Under the pieces are notes generated by a model. It was not told the DNA's origin. It saw only the letters and a program-made list of their open reading frames with translations, and searched no databases. Shown here in pieces: positions 8,286 to 16,310 of a stretch of DNA of 64,000 nucleotides. The translations under genes and the position numbers were made by a program. Within the stretch, counting starts at the first letter, position 1, and each line of letters opens with the position of its first letter. Origin of the DNA: DASRWI01 sp035654655 (GTDB lineage Bacteria; Bacteroidota; Ignavibacteria; Ignavibacteriales; Ignavibacteriaceae); the NCBI GenBank assembly GCA_035654655.1, contig DASRWI010000041.1, positions 1 to 64,000 on the forward strand. The letters are read 5' to 3'.

Positions 8286-11035
8286 TGAAAGATAAAGTAT
8301 TTCACGTAATTTCTAATACTCACTGGGATAGAGAATGGAGATATCCATTTCAGCGTAATAGAAAAATGCTCGTTGATATGATAGATAAAGTTATAGATAT
8401 TCTACTAAATGAGCCTGAATATAAAGCATTTCATTTGGATAGCCAGTCAATTGTACTTGATGATTATCTTGCAATAAAGCCATATCAAAAAGATATTATT
8501 AAAAAATTAGTTGAAGAAAAAAGATTGCTTATTGGTCCCTGGTATATTTTGCCTGAAGAATTTCAAGTTGGAGGTGAAAATCTAATTAGAAATTTATTAT
8601 TGGGACATAAAGTCTGTAATCAAATGGGTGGAGTTTCAAAAATAGGATATTCTCCTTTTAGCTGGGGACAAATATCGCAGCTTCCTCAAATATATAAAGG
8701 GTTCGGCATTGATGTGATAATGTTTTATCGTGGTGTGAACTCCCTCGATTCCAATAAATCAGAATTCATTTGGGAAGGTGCTGATGGAACAAAAGCAATC
8801 ACATCCAGATTTTCAACAATGCCCCGTTATAATTTTTATTTTTACATCTACAGAAAAGTAATTCACAATGAAGACTTCTCAGATGTTGAATATAAATGGG
8901 AACGTGGAGGTCTCCCCTTCCACATAGTAGATGCTAATAAAAAAGAAGATTATTCTATTATAAAACCACAGGATACATATTATAAAGAAAATATTAAACC
9001 ATCGGTAGAAAGAATTATAAATGACCAGGTAAATGATTTTTCTACTGAGCATATTATTTGGATGGAAGGTCACGACTCAAGTGGACCAAATATCAAAACA
9101 GTACAAATTATAAAAGATATCAAAGAAGCTTTTCCAAATTTAAATGTTGTTCATTCAACATTGGAAGATTATAGCAAAGCATTAGAAAAATCTGTTGATG
9201 AATCAAAACTTGCAATTGTAAAAGGCGAAAGAAGAAGTGCTCAGTTTGATAACCGCAGCGGAAATATGTATGGATATACAACCTCGGCAAGGATGGATAT
9301 TAAATTAAAAAACTTTGAAGCAGAAAAACACCTTCAATATTATGCTGAACCATTAAATTCTTTAGCAGAAATATTGGGATTGGATACTAATGATGAGTAT
9401 TTGAATATTGCATGGAATTATCTGATACAAAACTCTGCTCACGATTCAATAGGTGGATGCAGTCTTGATGAAATTCACGAAGATATGTTTTTCCGATACC
9501 AACAAGTTATTGAAATTTCAGATGCTGTGACTGAAAGGGCATTAAAATTTTTGGTAAGTAAAATAAATACTTCAAATTTTATTTTGGAAAACAATCAGCC
9601 AAAAATATTCCTTCATGTATTTAATACCCTGGGATTCAGCAGAAGCAGGGCTGCCGAAGTATTTATTGATATACCTGAAGAATATGATAAAGGTTCAATT
9701 AAAATATTAGATATTAATTTCAATGAAGTACCTGTTCAAATATTTAGCAAATATAAAAAAGAATCTATTATTGAGCAGTTGATTGATAGACCAATGTATT
9801 TTAATATGGTTAGATATAAATGTATTCTTGATATACAAAATATTCCTTCAATTGGTTATCAAACTTTTAATGTTATCCCAGGTAAATCTATCAAAAAAGA
9901 AAAAGGATTTACATATCAACAAAATGGATTTCATTTTCTTGAAAATAATTATTTGAAAATACAAATAAATAATGATGGCAGCTTAGATTTACTTAATAAA
10001 GAAACTGGTTATACTTTTAAAAATATATGTTACTTATTTAGTGAGGGAGAAGAAGGACATGCCTGGGTGCATAAGCCAGTTGGACCTATTATGACTTCAT
10101 TAAATAGTAAAGCAATTATTAAAAGAATTTTTGATGGTCCTGTTGAATCTAAAGTATCAATAAAATACAATTTAAAAGTACCCGCTAATCTTCTTGAAAG
10201 ACAAAAGAATAAACCCAAGTTCGTGAAGATACCCATTGAACTTCAATTGGGATTATCAAAATGTTCAAAATACTTTACTTTAAAAATAAAACTTAATAAC
10301 ACTTCCGAAAGTCATCGTTTAAGGTTGATGCTTCCTACAGGTTTACGAAACACATTCTCCTTTGGCGAAGGACAATTTGATGTTGTAAAACGTTCAACTG
10401 AAAGAATTGATTCATCTGACTGGATAGAACAACCAATGTACGATTATCCAATGCATCATTTTGTCGATGTCAATAATAATTTAGAGGGAATAGCTGTTTT
10501 TGCAAATGGCTTAAAGGAATATGAAGTTCTTGATGATGAAAATAAAACTCTTGGCATTACCCTGATAAGAGGATTTAATTATGTTATTCAACCTGCTTCA
10601 AAGGAAGATTACTCTTTTAAAAAAGGCTCACATGTTTTAGGTGAATATGAATTCAATATAGCTATTATGCCGCATAAAGGCAGTTTTGATAACGAAGTAC
10701 TTACTGAAAGTTATAATTTTACTTATCCTTTCACATCTGTTCAGTCAGGTGAAAACAAAAATAATCTAAATTTAAATGAATCCTTCTTCAAAATAGAGCC
10801 GGAGCAGCTTATACTCTCTTCTATCAAAAAAGGTGAAGGTAAAGAAGGATGGGTATTAAGATTTTTTAATCCGACCGAAAAAAATCTATCTGGTATTATA
10901 ACTTTGCCAAAGTTTGTGACCAATGTTCGCAGAGTAACCCTGGAAGAAGTCTTTGTTGAAAACTTAGTTTTAAAAAATGACAAAGTTCATTTGGAAGTGC
11001 CTCCAAAGAAAATAATCACCCTAAAGGTTATGTAG
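8285..11035 (+). CDS. GH38 alpha-mannosidase-like protein lacking the usual nucleophile Asp
   Basis: The 916-residue product aligns by eye along its length with bacterial alpha-mannosidases of glycoside hydrolase family 38. Zinc ligands His13 and Asp15 are in SNTHWDREW, and His386 is in SAHDSIGG. The family segment with the nucleophile and zinc-binding Asp, normally of the form GYLPDSFG, reads GYSPFSWGQISQLPQIY here, so Phe125 stands where the Asp should be. The loop GPWYILPEEF also differs from ordinary members. The C-terminal beta-sandwich region (about 430-916) is intact. There is no signal peptide, so it is probably cytoplasmic. It starts within the HAD stop codon (TAATG). It may be a divergent enzyme or use another residue; mannosidase activity is not assured. 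Confidence 0.75.
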   Translation: MKDKVFHVISNTHWDREWRYPFQRNRKMLVDMIDKVIDILLNEPEYKAFHLDSQSIVLDDYLAIKPYQKDIIKKLVEEKRLLIGPWYILPEEFQVGGENLIRNLLLGHKVCNQMGGVSKIGYSPFSWGQISQLPQIYKGFGIDVIMFYRGVNSLDSNKSEFIWEGADGTKAITSRFSTMPRYNFYFYIYRKVIHNEDFSDVEYKWERGGLPFHIVDANKKEDYSIIKPQDTYYKENIKPSVERIINDQVNDFSTEHIIWMEGHDSSGPNIKTVQIIKDIKEAFPNLNVVHSTLEDYSKALEKSVDESKLAIVKGERRSAQFDNRSGNMYGYTTSARMDIKLKNFEAEKHLQYYAEPLNSLAEILGLDTNDEYLNIAWNYLIQNSAHDSIGGCSLDEIHEDMFFRYQQVIEISDAVTERALKFLVSKINTSNFILENNQPKIFLHVFNTLGFSRSRAAEVFIDIPEEYDKGSIKILDINFNEVPVQIFSKYKKESIIEQLIDRPMYFNMVRYKCILDIQNIPSIGYQTFNVIPGKSIKKEKGFTYQQNGFHFLENNYLKIQINNDGSLDLLNKETGYTFKNICYLFSEGEEGHAWVHKPVGPIMTSLNSKAIIKRIFDGPVESKVSIKYNLKVPANLLERQKNKPKFVKIPIELQLGLSKCSKYFTLKIKLNNTSESHRLRLMLPTGLRNTFSFGEGQFDVVKRSTERIDSSDWIEQPMYDYPMHHFVDVNNNLEGIAVFANGLKEYEVLDDENKTLGITLIRGFNYVIQPASKEDYSFKKGSHVLGEYEFNIAIMPHKGSFDNEVLTESYNFTYPFTSVQSGENKNNLNLNESFFKIEPEQLILSSIKKGEGKEGWVLRFFNPTEKNLSGIITLPKFVTNVRRVTLEEVFVENLVLKNDKVHLEVPPKKIITLKVM

Positions 11036-11090
11036 CTAACACATATTTAATTTGTGTAAGTTTATCTTTCATAAAAACAAGAAGGGAATT

Positions 11091-11888
11091 ATGCCGGAAA
11101 ATGTTACCAAAAAAACTGTGCTTGTAACTGGAGCTTCAAGTGGTATTGGCTCGGAGTTGAGTCGTTTATTTGCGCAAGATGGTTACAACCTTGTACTTAC
11201 TGCACGAAGTGAAGACAAACTCTATGCATTAAAAGCAGAACTCGAAGAGAAATATAATATTTTTATTAAGGTAATTGTTAAAGACCTCGGATTCCCTAAT
11301 GCTCCAGTGGAATTGTATGAGGAAATTAAAAAAGAAAAGATAAGAATTAATGTTCTTGTCAATAATGCAGGCTTTGCTGTATACGGAGATTTCCTTGAAA
11401 CTTCAACTGCAGATGAAATGGAAATGCTACAGGTTAACGTTTCTGCATTAACTTATTTTACAAAAGTTTATGCAAAAGAAATGTCAGAAAATGGCGGTGG
11501 CAAAATTTTAAATGTTGCCTCATTAGCTGCCTTCCAGCCTGGTCCCTTGATGGCAGTTTATTACGCAAGTAAGGCTTATGTGCTGCATTTTTCTGAAGCA
11601 ATTCATTCCGAGTTTAAGAAATACAACATTATAGTTTCCGCTTTATGTCCGGGTCCAACCAAAACAAATTTCCAATTTAGAGCTCAGGTTCAGGATACTC
11701 CTCTTTTTATTAAAGGACGAGGTATGGATGCTGAAACTGTTGCTAAAATTGGTTATAATGGACTGAAGCAAGGCAAGACGGTCATTATACCCGGATTTAA
11801 TAATAAAATATTATCTATCGGCAGTAAGTTTTTCCCCCACAAATTGACAGCAGGTTTTGTTAAGAATTTACATCAACCAAAAGCATGA
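11091..11888 (+). CDS. Short-chain dehydrogenase/reductase (SDR)
   Basis: A 265-residue classical SDR. The nucleotide-binding motif TGASSGIG is at residues 13-20, the NNAG motif at about 91-94, the active serine in NVASL (Ser144), and the YxxxK catalytic pair at Tyr157 and Lys161 (YYASK). The ATG at 11091 is preceded by AAGGGAATT and gives a normal N-terminus, although the frame is open from 11052. It follows the GH38-like gene by 55 bases and may be the last gene of that transcript, since a strong terminator comes next. The sequence resembles DltE/YqjQ-like SDRs; the substrate is unknown. Confidence 0.85.
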   Translation: MPENVTKKTVLVTGASSGIGSELSRLFAQDGYNLVLTARSEDKLYALKAELEEKYNIFIKVIVKDLGFPNAPVELYEEIKKEKIRINVLVNNAGFAVYGDFLETSTADEMEMLQVNVSALTYFTKVYAKEMSENGGGKILNVASLAAFQPGPLMAVYYASKAYVLHFSEAIHSEFKKYNIIVSALCPGPTKTNFQFRAQVQDTPLFIKGRGMDAETVAKIGYNGLKQGKTVIIPGFNNKILSIGSKFFPHKLTAGFVKNLHQPKA

Positions 11889-11892
11889 TTTT

Positions 11893-11926
11893 AAAAATCC
11901 TGCAATAAAATTATTGCAGGATTTTT
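11893..11926 (+). terminator. Rho-independent terminator after the SDR gene
   Basis: A nearly perfect hairpin whose arms each carry ATCCTGCAATAA or its complement (about 16 base pairs, 2-4 base loop) is followed by T-rich sequence. It begins four bases after the SDR stop and closes the sugar operon. Confidence 0.85.
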
Positions 11927-11957
11927 CTTTTCTTTCATTTCATTATAAATAATTTTT

Positions 11958-11965
11958 TATTTTTG
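11958..11965 (+). promoter_or_regulatory. Possible Bacteroidota-type -7 box before the GH94 gene
   Basis: TATTTTTG fits the TAnnTTTG consensus and lies 29 bases before the ATG at 11995. No convincing -33 TTG is present at the expected distance, so support is weak. Confidence 0.3.
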
Positions 11966-11994
11966 ATTTCACTTTTATTGATTTTAATCAGGAT

Positions 11995-14403
11995 ATGAGA
12001 ATGTTCAAAAATAAATATGGTTATTTTTCTGAAGACTACCGTGAATTTGTAATTACCGATCCAAGAACTCCCCGCCCATGGTTTAATTATATGTGGAATG
12101 AAAATTATACAGGATTGGTATCTCATACAGGAGGAGGATTTAGCTATCTTGAAACCCCACGTGATAATCGTTTAACAAGAATGAGATACAATTCCCTCCC
12201 CTGGGATAGACCAGGAAGATATGTTATTATTAAAGATGCAGTTACAGGAAAATACTGGTCATTAAGTTGGGCTCCGACTATCGAATTAAAGTATGATAAA
12301 TACAAATGCCGACATGGACAAGGTTATACTAAAATTACAACAGAGATAAATGGAATAAAAGGTGAAATAACTTACTTTGTTTCAGATGATGTTAATGCTG
12401 AATTCTGGATGGTGAACTTAACCAACCTCAGCAATAAAGAAAGAAAGCTTGAAGTTTATTCATTTACAGAACTATTGATGGGGAATGCGTTGAATGATTT
12501 AATCAATCAGCCGAATGATAAACACTTTACAGAAATAACTTTCAACAAAGAAACACAGACTCTTGAAGCAACTCGTAGATATTGGGTGTTGAATAAAAAA
12601 GTTTCTGTAGTTCAGCCTAATATTGATTGGAAGTATAAAATTTATTTTACTCAAACACTACCTGTAAGCGGATTTGACAGCAGTCTTGATAATTTTATTG
12701 GTAAGTGGCGTTCTGAAGCTAATCCCATCTCAATTGAAACAGGAAAAATGACTAACACGGAAATCACTGCGGGTGATCCTGTTGCTGCATTAAAATCAAA
12801 GCTAATCTTAAAGCCTAAAACTTCAAAAGATTTTTCTGTCATTATGGCAGTTGCCCCTAAGGAAATTAAAAATCCATATAAATCTTTAAAGTGGGATGAA
12901 CTTAAGAATGTAAAAACAATCCAAAATAAATTTTCAGCATTAAAGGAAAAGTGGGGTAGTTACTTAAGCAATGTTAATATCCAGACTCCTGATGAAAAAT
13001 TTAATTTAATGCTTAATGTATGGAATCAATATCAGTCGGCAGTAACATTTGATATGGCTCGTAACTCTGGATATTATCATGGTGGTTTATTATTTGGAAC
13101 AGGAATGAGAGATCAATTTCAGGATATACTTGGTGTTGTTATGGTTAATCCTGAAAGAGTAAGAGCACGCCTGCTAAACGCACTTCGCTTTCAATTTAAG
13201 GATGGCTCAACACTTCATAACTTTTTTAAAATTACAGATTGGGGAGAAAGAACAAACCACTCTGATACTCCATTGTGGATTCCTTTTGGAATTATTGAAT
13301 ACTTAAATGAGACAGGTGATTTCAGCATACTTGATGAAATTGTAAATTTTTATGATGAAGGTGAAGCTAATGTTTATGAGCATATGAAACGTTCCTTGGA
13401 CTTTGCCATATCAGCAACAACTGAAAGAGGTATCCCAAAAATTATGAATGGTGATTGGAATGATACTCTCGACCATGTTGGTCCACTTGGTAAAGGTGAA
13501 ACAATCTGGGGAGGATTCTTTTTAGCTTACTGCTTGAAAAAAACTTTTGAACTTCTTGAATATAGAAATGATAATGAAATCTTAGCCAGATGGAAAAATG
13601 TTTATGAGCATTTAGGAGAAGTTATAAATGAAAATGCATGGGATGGCGAATGGTATATCAGAGCATTCAGGGATAATGGTGAACCACTTGGCTCTAAAAA
13701 ACATAAACAAGGAAAAATATTTATTAACTCTCAAACATGGTCAGTAATATCCGGACTTGCACCAAAAGAAAGAGCAAACAAATCTTTAAGCTCTGTTAAA
13801 AAATATTTAGCCAAACCAAATGGAATACAAATTTGCTGGCCTTCATACACTAAGGTTGAAGACAATGTAGGACTTATAAGCAGATGTGTTCCGGGTAAAA
13901 AAGAAAACGGAGCTATATTTAATCACGCATCATCTTGGTTTGTATTAGCTTCAATTATCAATGGTGATGTTGATTTTGCATATGATGTTTATATGAGGAT
14001 GAATCCATTAAACTCAGGAAAGAATATAGATAGATATGAAGTAGAGCCATATGTTTATGCTGAATATGTTACCAGTCCGGACCATCCAACAGATGGACAG
14101 GCAAGTCATAGTTGGTTAACAGGTACAGCAGTATGGATGCTAAGAATAGGATTAGATAAAATTATTGGATTTGCAACATCATTAAATGGAATTACAATTT
14201 CTCCAAACATTCCATCAACCTGGAAAGGGTTTAAAGCTGAAAGAAATTTCAGAGGGAAAAGAATTTTGCTTGAAGTAAAAAATCCTAGTGGAAGAAATTC
14301 AGGTTTCAGTAAAATAATCATTAACGGTAAAGAAGCTGAAAGTAATTTTATTAATGTTAATGATTATAAGGAAGGTGAAATTAGAGTTGAAATGGTAATG
14401 TAA
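11995..14403 (+). CDS. GH94 family glycoside phosphorylase (cellobiose phosphorylase-like)
   Basis: The 802-residue product fits glycoside hydrolase family 94 (formerly glycosyltransferase 36), enzymes that split beta-glucosides with inorganic phosphate to give a sugar 1-phosphate. The N-terminal beta-sandwich starts with YGYFSEDYREFVITDPRTPRPW. The (alpha/alpha)6 part contains the catalytic acid motif GDWND (486-490, Asp490) and GFRDQFQD-like GMRDQFQDILGVV. Closing residues such as CWPSYTKVE and HASSWFV are typical. There is no signal peptide, so it is cytoplasmic. The product sugar 1-phosphate could be handled by the phosphohexomutase upstream. Whether the substrate is cellobiose, chitobiose, laminaribiose or another disaccharide cannot be told. 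Confidence 0.87.
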   Translation: MRMFKNKYGYFSEDYREFVITDPRTPRPWFNYMWNENYTGLVSHTGGGFSYLETPRDNRLTRMRYNSLPWDRPGRYVIIKDAVTGKYWSLSWAPTIELKYDKYKCRHGQGYTKITTEINGIKGEITYFVSDDVNAEFWMVNLTNLSNKERKLEVYSFTELLMGNALNDLINQPNDKHFTEITFNKETQTLEATRRYWVLNKKVSVVQPNIDWKYKIYFTQTLPVSGFDSSLDNFIGKWRSEANPISIETGKMTNTEITAGDPVAALKSKLILKPKTSKDFSVIMAVAPKEIKNPYKSLKWDELKNVKTIQNKFSALKEKWGSYLSNVNIQTPDEKFNLMLNVWNQYQSAVTFDMARNSGYYHGGLLFGTGMRDQFQDILGVVMVNPERVRARLLNALRFQFKDGSTLHNFFKITDWGERTNHSDTPLWIPFGIIEYLNETGDFSILDEIVNFYDEGEANVYEHMKRSLDFAISATTERGIPKIMNGDWNDTLDHVGPLGKGETIWGGFFLAYCLKKTFELLEYRNDNEILARWKNVYEHLGEVINENAWDGEWYIRAFRDNGEPLGSKKHKQGKIFINSQTWSVISGLAPKERANKSLSSVKKYLAKPNGIQICWPSYTKVEDNVGLISRCVPGKKENGAIFNHASSWFVLASIINGDVDFAYDVYMRMNPLNSGKNIDRYEVEPYVYAEYVTSPDHPTDGQASHSWLTGTAVWMLRIGLDKIIGFATSLNGITISPNIPSTWKGFKAERNFRGKRILLEVKNPSGRNSGFSKIIINGKEAESNFINVNDYKEGEIRVEMVM

Positions 14404-14552
14404 TATAGAGCGAAGGTGCTTCGAGTGTCCCGAGCAGAGCGAGGGATGTACCGAGAAGACCGAGCGAATTAAATTCAAGGGATTTGTAGCGGGCATCTCG
14501 ATACATTTTTCTCGCTGCACTCGAAAAACACTCGATGTAGCGCTGCCCTTTT
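14404..14552. repeat. Dispersed inverted-repeat element, copy A (complete, two half-sites)
   Basis: Directly after the GH94 stop comes a roughly 145-base G+C-richer block. Its left half (GCGAAGGTGCTTCGAGTG, then CCGAGCAGAGCGAGG, then TGTACCGAGAAG) is an imperfect inverted copy of its right half (CTCGATACATTTTTCTCG, then CACTCGATGTAGCGCT). The same sequence words recur at 16191, 62058 and 63960. It contains no gene. It looks like a small non-autonomous repeat; it is not one of the usual terminators here. Confidence 0.7.
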
Positions 14553-14572
14553 GTGATTACTTTTTCAAGTAC

Positions 14573-14604
14573 TTGCAATTTAAATTTACATAGTCTATAT
14601 TTTG
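14573..14604 (+). promoter_or_regulatory. Promoter for the trpB2 leader transcript
   Basis: TTG at 14573-14575 and TATATTTTG at 14596-14604 are separated by 20 bases, the same layout as the better TTG/TATATTTG pair at 17368. This resembles the Bacteroidota -33/-7 promoter. If transcription starts a few bases after the -7 box, it begins at or next to the leader-peptide ATG at 14609, so the leader mRNA may be leaderless. Confidence 0.5.
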
Positions 14605-14608
14605 AAAA

Positions 14609-14683
14609 ATGAAATTGAGAATTAACATATTATCAAGCTGGCAATGGTGGTGGAACATATCTGTTTCACTATTCGGTGCATAG
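14609..14683 (+). CDS. Tryptophan-rich leader peptide of trpB2 (TrpL-like)
   Basis: A 24-codon frame begins MKLRINILSS, continues WQWWWNIS and ends SLFGA with a TAG stop. Four of five consecutive codons (14639-14653) are TGG, a composition that is very unlikely by chance just ahead of a tryptophan synthase gene. No Shine-Dalgarno sequence is visible; translation may start at the very 5' end of the mRNA. The peptide's role is to report charged tRNA-Trp supply: a ribosome stalled on the Trp codons masks the first pairing strand (14650-14656), while one that reaches the stop codon covers the antiterminator strand (14663-14671). Confidence 0.8.
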   Translation: MKLRINILSSWQWWWNISVSLFGA

Positions 14684-14703
14684 CTTTATTTAAATTTTAA
14701 TAC

Positions 14704-14741
14704 AAGCCGCAGGTAGTGAAACAATCTCCTGCGGCTTTTTT
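14704..14741 (+). terminator. Attenuator terminator 1 of trpB2
   Basis: AAGCCGCAGG (14704-14713) and CCTGCGGCTT (14728-14737) form a 10-base-pair stem with a 14-base loop, followed by a T run up to 14741. The loop holds the strand that pairs with the leader-peptide coding region. Confidence 0.85.
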
Positions 14742-14754
14742 ATTTTAAACAAAT

Positions 14755-14786
14755 AAACCGCAGGAACATTACGTCTGCGGTTTTTT
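14755..14786 (+). terminator. Attenuator terminator 2 of trpB2
   Basis: AAACCGCAG (14755-14763) and CTGCGGTTT (14775-14783) form a 9-base-pair stem followed by six T residues in total (14781-14786). It lies 32 bases before the trpB2 ATG and repeats the core CCGCAG/CTGCGG of terminator 1, allowing cross-pairing between the two hairpins. Confidence 0.8.
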
Positions 14787-14818
14787 AGTTTTAAACAAAA
14801 ATAAAAAAGGAGTATAAA

Positions 14819-16153
14819 ATGAAAGAGAATAAATTTACATTGAGCCTAAATGAAATGCCTGACAAATGGTATAATATTGCAGCTGATTTACCTGAGCCAC
14901 TTGCACCTCCGCTTAATTCCGGGACTAAAGAGCCTGTAAATCCTGCTGATTTATTAAGAATATTTCCGGAAGAATTATTAAAGCAGGAAATGAGCAGTGA
15001 AAGATTTATTAAAATCCCAGATGAAGTAAGAGACATTTATGCAATTAACCGTCCTACTCCATTGATAAGAGCGTATAAGCTGGAGAAATATCTTGATACA
15101 CCCGCTAAAATATTTTTCAAGTATGAAGGTGCAAGCACTACCGGAAGTCACAAAGCAAATACATCTATTCCCCAAGCTTACTACAATAAAAAAGCCGGCA
15201 TAAAAAAATTAGTAACTGAAACAGGTGCGGGACAATGGGGCTCAGCTTTATCCCAAGCTTGCAGTCACTTTGGATTAGAGTGCCAGGTGTTCATGGTAAA
15301 AGTAAGTTATGACCAAAAACCATATAGAAAAATTTTTATGGAATTATTTGGTGCTGAAGTTATTGCAAGTCCCTCTATTGTAACTAATGCTGGAAGAAAT
15401 ATTCTTAATCTTTCTCCTGATTCCCCTGGCTCACTTGGCATAGCCATTAGTGAAGCAGTTGAAATTGCAGCTCAAAGAGATGACACAAATTATGCATTGG
15501 GTAGTGTACTCAACCATGTACTGCTTCATCAGACAATAATAGGTGAAGAAGCAAAACTTCAAATGGAAAAAGCAGGTTATTATCCTGATGTTGTAATTGG
15601 TTGTGTAGGCGGAGGAAGTAATTTTGCAGGTATAAGCTTCAGCTTTTTAAGAGATAAGCTTAAAGGAAATAAAAAGGATTTAGAAGTTATTGCCATAGAA
15701 CCGGCATCCTGTCCAACATTAACTCAAGGTACATTCAGATATGATTTTGGCGATGAAGCAGGATTAACTCCACTTATGAAGATGTATACACTTGGCAGCA
15801 AATTTATTCCACCTTCAATACACGCAGGCGGATTAAGATACCATGGTGCTTCACCAATTGTTTCGGAGTTATATAATAAAGGAATAATTTCTGCAGAAGC
15901 ATATCATCAACAGGAAGTTTTTGAAGCTGCACAAATATTTGCAAAGACAGAAGGAATAATTCCTGCACCTGAAAGTTCACACGCAATTAAATCGGCAATT
16001 GAGCAGGCAATTAAATGCAAAGAGTCAGGAGTTTCAAAAACCATTTTGTTTAATTTATCCGGACATGGATTCCTTGACCTTGGTGCTTACGATAGTTTTC
16101 TCAAAGGAAAATTAAAGCAAGAAGAGGAAGAAGAAATGAAAGAAGTAGCATAA
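14819..16153 (+). CDS. trpB2: Tryptophan synthase beta chain 2 (TrpB2)
   Basis: The 444-residue product belongs to the TrpB2 class of PLP enzymes that join indole and serine to make tryptophan without a tightly bound alpha subunit. Motifs are the PLP lysine in GSHKANTS (Lys112), TGAGQWGSALS, the phosphate loop CVGGGSNFAG, and EGIIPAPESSHA and FNLSGHGFLD near the end. The N-terminal extension of about 80 residues before RPTPL is usual for TrpB2. AAGGAG lies just ahead of the ATG. No trpA or other trp genes are in the window, so it is a single-gene unit, controlled by the Trp-codon attenuator directly upstream. It may salvage indole. Confidence 0.93.
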   Translation: MKENKFTLSLNEMPDKWYNIAADLPEPLAPPLNSGTKEPVNPADLLRIFPEELLKQEMSSERFIKIPDEVRDIYAINRPTPLIRAYKLEKYLDTPAKIFFKYEGASTTGSHKANTSIPQAYYNKKAGIKKLVTETGAGQWGSALSQACSHFGLECQVFMVKVSYDQKPYRKIFMELFGAEVIASPSIVTNAGRNILNLSPDSPGSLGIAISEAVEIAAQRDDTNYALGSVLNHVLLHQTIIGEEAKLQMEKAGYYPDVVIGCVGGGSNFAGISFSFLRDKLKGNKKDLEVIAIEPASCPTLTQGTFRYDFGDEAGLTPLMKMYTLGSKFIPPSIHAGGLRYHGASPIVSELYNKGIISAEAYHQQEVFEAAQIFAKTEGIIPAPESSHAIKSAIEQAIKCKESGVSKTILFNLSGHGFLDLGAYDSFLKGKLKQEEEEEMKEVA

Positions 16154-16190
16154 AAAATATATAAACTGTTCGTCAACTTTCTGATTCAAT

Positions 16191-16249
16191 AGCGAAGGTC
16201 TTCTCGATACATTCTTTGCTGTGCAAGGAACACTCGAAGTACCTTCGCT
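16191..16249. repeat. Dispersed inverted-repeat element, copy B (short form)
   Basis: A 59-base element bounded by perfect inverted ends AGCGAAGGT and ACCTTCGCT. The inside (CTCGATACATTCTTTG, then GGAACACTCGAAG) matches the right half of the element at 14404. It lies 37 bases after the trpB2 stop. It could fold into a hairpin in RNA but has no T tail at its end. Confidence 0.7.
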
Positions 16250-16310
16250 TTCTTTACATATTAGAATTATTTTTTTTCTTATCTTTAACTTGATAATTAT
16301 AAAATTCTTT

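Larger units (their letters stand above)
14650..14786 (+). promoter_or_regulatory. Two-stage transcription attenuator of trpB2
   Basis: Six strands can be paired by eye. Strand 1 GTGGAAC (14650-14656, inside the Trp codons) pairs with strand 2 GTTTCAC (14663-14669, one G-U). Strand 2 GTTTCACTA (14663-14671) is a perfect complement of strand 3 TAGTGAAAC (14714-14722), which lies in the loop of the first terminator; this is the antiterminator. Strands AAGCCGCAGG and CCTGCGGCTT form terminator 1. The freed strand TCCTGCGG (14727-14734) is perfectly complementary to CCGCAGGA (14758-14765), the 5' arm of terminator 2, so antitermination at the first hairpin could also undo the second. Regulation by Trp-tRNA is inferred from this layout. 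Confidence 0.75.
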
